From NCBI GenBank assembly GCA_019059635.1, contig JAGVRJ010000004.1:1302001-1366000 (forward strand): a DNA stretch of 64,000 bases, given 5' to 3'. Shown here piece by piece: positions 11,021 to 21,382 of this stretch. Source of the stretch: Proales similis. Taxonomy: Eukaryota; Rotifera; Eurotatoria; Ploima; Proalidae. The position numbers were made by a program, and so were the translations under genes. Position 1 is the stretch's first letter, and each line of letters starts with the position of its first letter. Below the pieces are notes generated by a model that was given only the letters and a program-made list of their open reading frames with translations, had not been told where the DNA came from and searched no databases.

Positions 11021-14000
11021 TAAAAGGCAGCGGCGTTCAACAAACAGAAATGCCCAAACTGCATCGTTTGCTCGAGCAGCATAAACAAATAGAAGCAAGT
11101 GGGCGTTACAGTCGAGTGCGTGCTCGACTTAACAGTGACATGCTAAATCAAACGTGCGACTGTTTATCATATCACTTTGGACGTTCAATCGTGAACGCTT
11201 ATCAGCATGTCTTTTTTTTTAAATGGCATTGATTTATTAGAATGATGATGTTCTGATGGCAGAACGTCGAGCACAGCCAATTAGGATCGAAATGTCAGCG
11301 CAGACACACTCGCCACTCATTGAGTTGCAATAAAACAGTTTGAGCTGACCGCCTCATGGGTGCACTTTAATGGAGCGCAAGGGCGAGCTATTGACGAGCG
11401 AGCGACCGACCAGTGAAGCGTGTTTCTTGGTCAACTCTCTGCTCGGCCGATCGCTTTCTTCCATCCTTCTACTACTGCTGCTACTCCTCCTCCTCCTCCT
11501 CCTCTTCGCCTTTTTGCTCTTCGGTTGCAATTAAGCGCGCCAGATGAGCGGCTATAAAGTGAAGGAACAATGGTCATAAAATGGCCCGCAATGCCTCATT
11601 TAGATTCTCATATTGAGCTCAAGGTGTATTTTCTTTCATACGCTTGCTCACACACACACACACACAGGCACATACAGAGTGTGCAAACAAATAAAATCAA
11701 ATAGCCCGATTCGCATTATAAACTGATTCACAGGTTAGGATTTTCGTGGGAGCTCACGACTGGCAGCAAACGCGCAGCCTTGATCGCAATATGAGAGAGA
11801 GAGAATAGCGGACTGAAACAAATGAGGACTGAATAGACGTCGATTATCTTTAGAGCGTTTAGCGTTAAACAGGAGAAGCCGAAATGAAGCAAAGCGGCAA
11901 ACAGACAGGAAGAGAGTAAAAGAGGGCAGCCTGCGACTCTAGGCAACGTGTCGAACGAGTCGAGCTTAGCCACCTGTTGCTAATTGGCCGTAATCAAGGA
12001 TATGAAACAAGCGGTTAGATGAAGCGCCTGACGCTTATTAGACAAGTGTGAGCTCATTTCGAGCTGCAGTGATTTCACGAGAGGCCTGCTCGTTGTCTGC
12101 CACCGCAGCCTCTGTTGCTCAATTGACATTAGCGCGATTCACGCTCGGCTGATGGCCACCAATGAGTAGGCCGTTCGTCTGTGTGCTGGTCGGCATAAAC
12201 GGCCGTGTGCCTGCTCTGGCCGTTCTTAACATTTAAATTCGCACGTGCACATCCGATTCAAATTGAAGTGGTTTCTGGCCGACCGGTTCCGGCCTCTAAA
12301 TATCTCGTCTCGGCTCAATCGGTGCCTGTTGGATGTTTGTTTGCTGGTTTTTGTTCTTTGTTTATTAATTAAACGACGCGCACGAAGATTTATCATTTCT
12401 AATTGCTTGCGAACACGGCTCGATTAAGCCCGACTCTGACAGGCATTGTCCTCGAGCTAGGTTAAATCCGTCTGCCAGACCGGTCTGTTCTCATGTCTCG
12501 GGCACTTGAGCAAGCCTAGCCTAGCCTTGGGCGCTCGAGCGTTTGCTCTCCTTTTCTCTGTCTTTCTGTGATTCTCGTTGCCTCGCCCCTAAATAGATTG
12601 ACTAGCACTGGAGGCCAAGCTTACCGTCATTCTAAACGGCAATTAATCAACTCAAATCGTCTAAAATCGAATATCCGTCTATTTGCTTAGTGTCGCATGG
12701 GCCTAGAATTGACTCTGGGTCCGAATGATTTTCTCAATTGAATACAACCAGCCACAGAGAGAGAGAGAGAGAGAGAGGGATATCAAGTTTCATTTAAACT
12801 CAGGCAGACAGGTTCATAGATAATAAACATGATGTTGATGATGATCTTGATGATCATGATGGTGGTGGTGGTTGCGATCAAGAAAGAGATGATAAAAATG
12901 GAACAAATAATAAAAGCCAGACTGACTCACTTAGTCCGAATGATTTATAGAGTCAATTAATGAATTGAGAAAGTGCACTGGCCGCTCTAAACTTTAGAGC
13001 GTCATAAAAAAGCCAAGCGAGTATAAACACGGTGTTGGCAAACCGTATAGCCTGACCAAGGCCAGTGGAACGAATTTGAAATAAAAATCAAAGATGAGCC
13101 TATCGCAGTTTAGCATGAAAGTGAGATATGAACGCTCGAGTCAGGTGGTTCAGTAGCAGGCGAAACAGAGACTAGCACAGCCGCCGACGAGAGGCATGTA
13201 ACTTGAGCAAATTCGTCGTTGCTTCGAGTGGCCAGCGATCGACGTCGGTCATTTACTCGCTTAGCAGCGCGGTGAGATTTAGAACGTTTGTAATAATCGT
13301 AAACCAAATTCCAAATGTTAAATGTCCTGCTTTAATGACTTGCTCTCGGCTTTTACACACATAAACGCAAACAGAGAGTGAGAGGGCCAGCCAGAGAGCG
13401 ATAGAGAGACAGAGAGGAGCTGAAAACATGGACCATCGCTTTGATGTGCGCTTAGGTAAATCGATGCGCATTAATGAGCATTGGCCGCGCTTAAAAGGCA
13501 ACAGAGCGACAACGAGCGCCGCGACGACATTTAAATCTAAACGAACGTTGCCACATAAAAAAAAATCACTTGCCCTGCCCGCCTCACTTGACTCTTGGAC
13601 TCGAGCGCCACTGCAACAGACCGGCTCGTAGAAACTACGCCGACTTATCCGAGACTCGCATCATGTGTTGATTTGGCACTTGTGTGACTCGTTGTGGTGT
13701 CATAGAAGAACAAGCAGCGGCAATTCACTGTGAGCACCTGAGCTAAGCAGTTTAAAATGGAATGTCGTTCGATTTAAAGTATCGGGGCGGTTGACGATCA
13801 AAGACGAACGCTCGACGACGACGACGACGAGCATTCAGACTGAATTGCTCGTTGTGCTGCAGCCGCCAATCAAATTCAAGTCGCGCAAACAGATGCCCAA
13901 ATTGATTGGTTGTTTTTTAAAACAAAGACCGGCCAACGTTGTTAGATAATATTCACTTTTCAAGCGATAAGCCATTAAAATTGATGATCGCCTGAACTGG

Positions 14001-14829
14001 CCGAACGAGACCAACATGTGCTCTTCTCCCTTTCTCTCTCTCTCTCTTCGTTCTGTTCTGTTCGAAATATATATTTTTTCGTTACTTGGCTGCTTGTTCG
14101 GGCGCCGCGATGCATTGGCCCCGTTTAGGGACACCTAATTTGTTTTCTCGTCAGCGTTCGTCTGCGCCTCATCTCAATTTTGATTGCTCGCATGAATATT
14201 TATTCGTTTGAATGCTCGTGTTCGCTCGAGTCGACTCTCTCTCTCTCTGCCTCGTTTTTTTTTCAAAACGAATTTTGCGCCTCGTCCCGTTTCAAGTACA
14301 AGCAAGTTTACATTTTCGATCGGTTTATTTGGATTCATATTGGAATTGCAGACGCCGGCTGTCAGCCCAAATCGCACGGTCCTCAATTCCTTGCCCGGTT
14401 TTCAGCCTCTCCTTCAAAACTTCCTCCTCTTGACTGTAACGCGGTCGGCATCGACTCTGGCCAAAATGACCAGTGCCCGTGCCGACTTGTAGAAACTCTT
14501 AAATTCCAGCGGCCAGAATCAAGCCGCCAAAGCAGACAATTCAAGTGTTCTTGAGGAGAGAGCACGCGGCCACTTGACTGCGTAGAAATTTGCCCGTCGA
14601 CTGGCTCTCTCGCTTCAAACGTGCTCAAGCACGTAAGTGCGGACGATCGCACCTGCGCGAATATTGAAACTGGCGGCGACCCAGTTAGACAGCGATTATG
14701 CTAATATAGTTGCGAAATCGTCCTTCACTCGACGAAGCGGTCTCATATGCACTTGGTATTGCAACAAACACACGCGTAATCTCTCTCTCTCGTTCACATC
14801 CGATTGATAGAAAGCTTCAGCAAGCAGAA
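11021..14829. other. 3.8-kb non-coding block between divergent genes
   Basis: No protein gene supported on either strand; frames here are short and lack family similarity. It holds simple repeats: (CTC)n at about 11480-11505, (CA)n at about 11649-11667, (GA)n at 12756-12778, GAT/GGT triplets at about 12833-12872, (GAC)n at about 13816-13830, and CT runs near 14036. Many AATTAA and TTAATTA sites are present, as in homeodomain-bound DNA. It probably carries the promoter and 5' UTR intron of the 595-aa orphan and the FARSB promoter. Confidence 0.5.
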
Positions 14830-17117
14830 ATGCCCACCATATCCATCAACCGAGAGCTCTTGTTCAACAAGATCGGCCAGAGCTTCAGTGGGTGATTCAG
14901 CTAAAAGCCTAAACCGAATACCGAATGTAACCTGTTTGCTTGTCGGGCTGAATAGCTGACGAAAAGTTCGACGAGCTTTGCTTTGAGTTTGGCATCGAGC
15001 TCGACGATGTGGTCACCGAAAAGACCCAAGTGACCGAGAGCGGCCAGAACGTGGAAAGGGAACATGTCGTTTACAAGATCGAGATTCCCGCCAACCGATA
15101 CGACCTTTTATGCGTGGAAGGCTTGGGCCGTGCTCTCAGCGTATTCCTGCAAAGGTGAACGTCCGCTCCGCTGCTCTTGTCAAGCAGACAGCTCATTCGC
15201 TCCATCTTTCAGGACCAGCCCTCCCAAGTTCGTGTTAGACAAGCCCTCGTCCGAGCAGCTGATCAGACTCAAGGCGTTGCCAAATGTATTCAATTGGCGA
15301 ATGCCTCATTTGACGTTTAACTGACATTTGCCGTTTCTAGTGTGCTACTGTGAGGCCGTTCGTTGTGGCCGCCGTGTTGCGCAACGTTAAATTCACTCAG
15401 GAGAACTACGACAGTTTCATTGAGCTCCAGGACAAACTGCACCAGAACTTGTGCCGGTAGATAATTAACCAGAATTGTTGATGACCATTCGAGTCTCATG
15501 GCGGCACAGAAAGCGAACCTTGGTGGCGATCGGAACACACGACTTGGACACGATCAAGGCGCCGTTCCGCTACGACGCACGTCGGCCCAAAGAGATTCGT
15601 TTCGTTCCTCTTAATCAGAGCAAGGAGGTGGACGGCGAGCAGCTGATGGAGCTCTACTCCAAGGACAGCCACCTCAAGCCCTATTTGCCCATCATTCAGG
15701 ACAAGGAGTTCTATCCGGTCATTTACGACGCCAACGACACTGTTCTATCGTTGCCGCCGATCATAAACGGTTCGTTGGGGTCGCTCAATGCCGCACGCTC
15801 CTCCTCGGCCTCATTCTCTTTGTTTCTCTCCTTTTCAGGCGACCACAGCAAAATAACGCTCAACACCAAGAACGTGTTCATCGAGTGCACGGCCACCGAT
15901 CTGCACAAGGCGGAGGTTGTGCTCGACACTATGGTGACCATGTTCAGCGAGTACTGCGAGTCGAAATTTCACATCGAGCCGGTCGAAGTAGAGCAGTTGG
16001 ACGGCACTCGGGCTCTTTATCCCACGCTTGAGGAGCGAACCGAGCTCGTGCAGGCCGACAAAATCAACCAGCAGATCGGCATAAAAATCGAGGCCGACGA
16101 GATGGTCCGTCTCCTGAACAAGATGAGTCTCAGCTCTAAAAAAGGCGCCGACGGCACAATCGAAGTTCTTGTGCCGCCCACTCGATCGGACATTCTGCAC
16201 GCCTGTGACATAATGGAGGACGTGGCCATCGGCTTTGGATTCAACAACATTCCTCGAACTGTTCCCAAGACCAACTGCTTCAGTGCGGAGGTGAGCAGAG
16301 CATTTCTCAAAACAGTTGCGTAATTCGCTCGGCTAAACACGACCACAGTTTGAGCTCAATCGTCTCACCGACTTGCTCCGACTCGAGCTTGCCCAGTGCG
16401 GTTACACTGAAGCGCTCACCTTCACTCTGGTAGGCAAATTGACTCAGTCTGTGCGGGAACTCAGCTCGCTCACTCGGCACAGTGTTCAAGAGAAGACGTG
16501 GCCGATAAAATGAGGCGAAAGATCGACCAAGTGCCGGCAGTGCACATCTCCAACCCAAAGACCCTTGACTTTCAAGTGGTGCGCACCTCTCTTTTGCCCG
16601 GTCTGCTCAAGACACTCGCCTGCAGCCGCAACATGCCTTTGCCGCTGAAAATCTTCGAAGTGTCTGACATTGTCCTCACCGATGCGAGCACGGGTAAGCA
16701 GAAGGGCGCATTTAAACAAACATCGACTACAAGACACTTGTTCTTCAAATCAGAGACGGGCGCCAGAAACCAGCGCAATCTGGCCGTTCTGTACTACAAC
16801 AAGACGGCCGGCTTTGAGATCGTTCACGGCGTTCTGGATCGGCTCATGCAGGTGCTTGGCATCGAGTGGAACTCGGCCTATCACCTCTCACACAAAGATG
16901 GTCGGTAACTCAAACAGCCGATCTCTGCGGCCACTCGTTTCAAAACAAGTTCTCTCCGTTTGAAGATGCGAGCTACATGCCAGGTCGATGTGCAGCGGTC
17001 AACGTTAACGGCCAAGTGATCGGCACCGTCGGCGTCCTCCATCCGGACGTGGTCACCAACTATGAGCTCAATTTGCCCTGTTGTGCGCTCGAGATCAACA
17101 TTGAGCCGTTCGTCTAA
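14830..17117 (+). CDS. FARSB: phenylalanine--tRNA ligase beta subunit
   Basis: Ten exons: 14830-14887, 14956-15154, 15213-15285, 15341-15456, 15510-15769, 15839-16290, 16349-16429, 16483-16693, 16754-16900, 16966-17117; 582 residues in frame (human 589). It forms the cytosolic alpha2-beta2 synthetase that charges tRNA-Phe; the beta chain supplies tRNA binding and editing. Landmarks: [41 protein letters not shown], the B3/B4 stretch [35 protein letters not shown], the B5-type [36 protein letters not shown], and C-terminal [15 protein letters not shown]. Introns are 53-69 nt. The ninth donor (GTCGGT) is non-standard but keeps the frame. AATAAA near 17147. Confidence 0.95.
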
Positions 17118-17271
17118 ACTAAGCGGCCAAGCAAAGCATCTTCTAAAAATAAAACCGTGACAGGCGAGAACAAGCCAGAATGAATTCATTTGTCTGAGCC
17201 AATTCGAGTAAAATCGAATTTTTCAAAGTCACTGCTTGTAAATCATAGAATTCACCAAGCTCAGAGTAGTG

Positions 17272-18501
17272 ATGCGGGTTTTCCGTCTATTCACGCCAAC
17301 CAAATGGAGTCAAGTAAAATTGACGATCGAGAGCGCACGAATGAGCTCAATAAACGACGTGCAATCGCTAGTGCACAGTCTGGGCTCATTTGACCAGCAA
17401 CTGAGCTCGTTGTGGCTGATCAATGAAAAGAGAATATTCGACATGCCTGTGCTGTTCGAGTCGATTCGAACCTGCGCGCTGAGTCTAAGCACGCTCTTCC
17501 CTGAGCTTGAGATTGCGCGGCTCGACTCGAACAATCTGCTGGTTGAGCTCACCAGACAACAGCTCAAGTGCTTACTTGCTCACATGCTTCTCTGCAGCTT
17601 GTGCAGGTCGAGAGAGAACGTCTACTGGGTTACGTTCGAGAACTGGCTCACTGACGGGCGTGCATGCGCAGTGGCCTACTTGACCACTCTGCTGCACTAT
17701 TTCGATCAGAGTCGACTTGGCCAAGAGCCCGATCAAAATCAGCTGGTCTCGTTCAAAAGGATTGTGCTGGACAAAAAGAGGCTGGAGAGCGCCCTTGCCG
17801 ATTCAAGGCCTGCGCAAGCTCAGTGCCAAGTTCGCCTAGAGGGCAGAATCGGCGACCTGAAAGGAGCCGAAGTTGACTTTGCCAATATGGACGTCGGATA
17901 CGGAGTAACTGGAACTCAGGAGGAGATTCTGTTTGGCGCCTCGCCCGAACTCTGTCCCGCCATGCTGTTCGCCGACACGATGAGAGACAATGAAGCGATC
18001 GTTATTCGCGGCGCACGCCGAGTAGCTCAGCTTGACGGCTACGGCACTCAGGTTTCCTTTGGCACTTTGCTTCCACTCGATCATCAGGACTGGAGTCGGC
18101 GAGCTTTAATTGCGATCGATTCAATTGACTTCAGTGAGCACGCAGAGCCGTTCGATGTGCAGTTCCAGCCTGAGCTAATCGACCGGGAGATTGGCAAAGC
18201 GTTCGCTGGCTTCAGCTCAGTCAGTGAGACACTGATCGAGACAGGCAACTGGGGCTGTGGCGCCTTCTGTTCGGACAAGAGCCTCAAAGCGACGATTCAA
18301 ATCATTGCGGCCTTGCTCACAAATAACCGCCTTGTGTTTTATACGTTCAGCGATCTTAACTTTGCCCGTTCGCTGGCTTCGTTCGTAGAAGCGCTTGAGC
18401 ACAAAAAGGTGTCGCCCGTTGAGTTGATTGGCTTCCTTAAATCCTTAGATGAGCCACAAAAACGCGACCTATTCAACTCAATCTTGGCCAAGCTTGATTA
18501 G
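17272..18501 (+). CDS. PARG: poly(ADP-ribose) glycohydrolase with a shortened catalytic loop
   Basis: A single exon of 409 residues, 154 bp after FARSB on the same strand. PARG cleaves ribose-ribose bonds in poly(ADP-ribose). It matches the catalytic half of the family: VDFAN (residues 201-205), the QEE catalytic pair (216-218), ELCPAMLF, IRGARRVAQLDGYG, and the late signature GNWGCGAF..D..LKATIQIIAA. There is no long N-terminal regulatory region. The oddity is the signature loop: canonical enzymes have three Gly and 6-8 residues before QEE, whereas here it is G-Y-G and only four residues (VTGT). Both catalytic glutamates remain. A second ATG at 17341 could also be the start. AATAAA near 18546. 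Confidence 0.9.
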   Translation: MRVFRLFTPTKWSQVKLTIESARMSSINDVQSLVHSLGSFDQQLSSLWLINEKRIFDMPVLFESIRTCALSLSTLFPELEIARLDSNNLLVELTRQQLKCLLAHMLLCSLCRSRENVYWVTFENWLTDGRACAVAYLTTLLHYFDQSRLGQEPDQNQLVSFKRIVLDKKRLESALADSRPAQAQCQVRLEGRIGDLKGAEVDFANMDVGYGVTGTQEEILFGASPELCPAMLFADTMRDNEAIVIRGARRVAQLDGYGTQVSFGTLLPLDHQDWSRRALIAIDSIDFSEHAEPFDVQFQPELIDREIGKAFAGFSSVSETLIETGNWGCGAFCSDKSLKATIQIIAALLTNNRLVFYTFSDLNFARSLASFVEALEHKKVSPVELIGFLKSLDEPQKRDLFNSILAKLD

Positions 18502-18618
18502 ACCTCTACTGAGAGCAGCCATGCCGATTAAAGACCAAATCCTCCTGAATAAATCAGAAAAATTTCTTTTTTTCAAACTTTTTGCATTTACAAACGAAAC
18601 GTTTGAATAAAACAATCA

Positions 18619-19387
18619 TCAGCAAGGTCGTTGGGTTCGTTCGAAATGAAATTCAAATTCGTTTCTTGGCTCGGCTTGGCCGGCGAAAAAGTCCGAGCTT
18701 GGGCGCTGCTCGTCGCCTTTTCGTTGATTGGCTTTAAGCTCCCTCTCGTAGTGCTCCAGTTTCTCCAGCAGACTCGCCTTCTCCTTTAATTTGAAGCAAA
18801 TGAGACACACTTGGCAATTGAAGGGCAATAGAGACCGAAGCTCGAACTTGATTCAAATGATTCAGCAGCTGGGTGAACGCATAGGTGCCATCGCCCCACG
18901 TTTCTACACTGTCGCTGACCAGTTCGTTGGGCGGGTTCAGTTTGCCTTTGCCTTTGGCGTGAATCTAGCCGAAATTGGCCGAGTTTAACTCACTTCCTCA
19001 GCGTCTGTGCTTGAGCGGCTTACTTTGACCTGCTTGCCAGGGTGAAGTACAAAGTGCTTGTCGAATACAAACTGACTGGCCGGCACGTCCACGCCACGTC
19101 TCCTAAGTTTCCAGTTGGTGAGCACAATCGGCTTTGAGAGTCGAGTCAGATCAAATCGGCCGGATCAAAATTGGAGGCGAGCTCTACCTTGTTGATGCAT
19201 GTGTTCTCAAGCACAATGAAATCGGCTTTCGAATCGACTCGTTTGATTGAAATCGGACCCTTGCAGCTGCGTTGGATTGTCTTTTTTTGAATCAAAGCTA
19301 ACGTCAAGCGAACAAATTAGAAGCGAACGAAAAGGCCACGGCTGCTCTCAGCTTACGGATTTCAAATCGCTGTAGATCGACGCTCAT
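18619..19387 (-). CDS. stand-alone lamin-tail-domain protein, 176 aa
   Basis: Five exons (minus): 19387-19357, 19297-19188, 19131-19024, 18964-18848, 18783-18619; introns 56-64 nt, frame kept throughout. After about 24 residues comes a lamin tail (Ig-like) domain: ISIKRVDSKADFIVLEN, the LTNWKLRRRG strand that corresponds to lamin's GNWQIKRQ, FVFDKHFVLHPGKQVKIHA, PPNELVSDSVETWGDG (lamin: TWGCG). It is followed by a short coiled coil (EKASLLEKLEHYERELKAN) and a charged tail. There is no IF rod, no CaaX box and no signal peptide. In lamins this domain binds nuclear partners; here the rod is absent, so the role is unknown. The neighbour upstream on the same strand is a long coiled-coil gene. Confidence 0.8.
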
Positions 19388-21382
19388 TTTACTCAACTTT
19401 GCCTGGCCAAGTTGAAGGCAACTGATTGCATCTAGAAACGAAACATTTGAAGTGAGCTGAAGTCGTTCGTTTCAAGCTGGTTGGTTCGTTGATTTGTTAC
19501 AACAACTTGAGCGAAGGGCCGTGCCCTTTTTATTTGCAAGCGGCAGTTGGAAACTAAAGAGCGATGATGCAACCGACGTTCGGTTGAGAACACGCATGAA
19601 TCAGAATAGGCAAAGGTGAAAGCGCTCATACAAACAGGCGAAACCGCTCTGAAGCCCTCTCTACGACAGATAGGCCTCTCGTGACTTTTTTCTTTTTTAG
19701 TGCGTTTGTAGGGCAAAGTTAAGCGAGCAGACGGCCAGAGCGGCAACGTGCACAACGGCAACTATTTGCGATTAGGACAAATTTGCATAGCTGGCCTAAT
19801 ATGCGATCAGGCAAAGAGAAAGAGAGAGACTTGGTCGGTTGATAGAGTCGGACGACAGAAAGGGAGGAGCTCGACGTCGGTGAGTTAGATGCCCGACCTT
19901 TCTGAGCTAACGATGACGATGAGTTACAAAGCGCTCGTCTTGCTTTAATTACTTTAAACCGATCCGGCCCGAGTTGAAATAAAAACATAAAATCCAATGA
20001 GCTTAAATAAAAACGGAAATCTCCTCGATTGAAGCAGAGCATTTGGATTGACCCTTTGAAGCTAATGTAGCGGCAGGCAGACAGACAGAGACACACTCAC
20101 GCAGCGCCGAGAGAGTGACTATTCAGCGCACTTGGATTGATTGCACCATTATGCAATGAAAAAGGAGGCTGAACCTAGAAAATCCATTTGAACGCCTCAA
20201 TTATAATTGGATTGAAAGTTGCCCGCATCGGTAATTATTAAGCTTCAATCAAATTTTGAACAGAGCGAGAGCATTGCTGATAAATTATGAGCAAATTAAA
20301 GGCAGTTAGAGCGCGTGTGTCGACGGCCATAAAGTGAGAATGGGAAACATAGAAAAAAGTTGAGAAGGAGAGAGAGAAAGAGAAGGAGAGAAAGAGAAGG
20401 AGAGAAAGAGAAGGAGAGAAAGAGAAGGAGAGAAAGAGAAGGAGAGAAAGAGAAGGAGAGAAAGAGAAGGAGAGAGAGAGAGAGAGAGCAAAGGCAAGTA
20501 CAAGTTACGGACTGAGAAAAAGTCAAAGAAAGGAGAAAAACAAAACTCGGGATGGACGGCCGGGGAGCTAGGGAGGCAAAGAGGGAGCACGCTAGGCTCA
20601 GCAGTAGCGTCAAGTTGAACAATTCGAGACCAAAAACAAGAGCTGCGCTTAAAATTCGTAAATATTTGCCTTGGCAAGTCGAGCTCATGGCTCGTTCTAG
20701 CTAACTGGACGCCAAGAGGCGATAAAGTGGATTGTTGTTATTAAATAATTAAATTGGATCTGAGCAGAATTGAAGCTTCATAAGCAAACGAGGCCGGCCC
20801 CAAGAAGACTGTGTAGGTGAGACGAGTTGCTAGACACTCGGCCTAGATGATCATGCAGATAAACGAGGCGGCTAGGCACCGACCATCGTCGAATAGAGAG
20901 ATGAAGAGAATTGGAATAGAAAATGAGAAACAAAGAGGGAGAGAGCGAGCAATGAGCAGGAGAACTCATGACTTGAAAGTTCATCATCGGCAGCCACCGC
21001 TGCACATAATTGCCCTCTGGCTTGCTTCTACGCAGCGTAAAGTAGAAAGCGATTCGATCAGCGATGCTTCGAGCGAACCAGCATCATCGCATCTGAACAA
21101 AAAAAAAAAAAGAGAGAAATCTTCACATGAAAGTTGCCTGCGCGTCTAATCATTATTCGCCTGTGCCGATCAATTGTGGACTCATTGTGGATGGTGGTCA
21201 GAAGAATTGTTTGTCTATACTGCTTCTATTCTTTATTTCTTTTCTTCTATTTCAAATTCTTGACCCATTTTTACTCGATGGCCAATCTAGCACGTGTTCG
21301 ACATGTATTTCGGTGTGCGAGTGAGCAACAAGAGAGTGTGTGTGTGTGTGGTCTACGAATAGACAAATGGGACGAGGGCGTC
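19388..21382. other. 2-kb non-coding region between two minus-strand genes
   Basis: No gene supported. It includes a 14-nt tandem repeat (20383-20466) with a GA run after it, and AT-rich stretches near 20170-20290. A frame on the minus strand across the GA repeat (20296-20688) is just translated repeat. Confidence 0.5.
20383..20480. repeat. 14-nt purine tandem repeat, six perfect copies
   Basis: The unit AAGGAGAGAAAGAG occurs six times without change from 20383 to 20466, with imperfect copies either side and a (GA)n run to about 20488. One strand is pure purine, which favours triplex or slippage structures. Confidence 0.9.

Noticed and set aside
20296-20688. 130-codon Ser/Leu-rich frame with a possible membrane profile
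   Set aside because: It is the translated purine satellite on the opposite strand.
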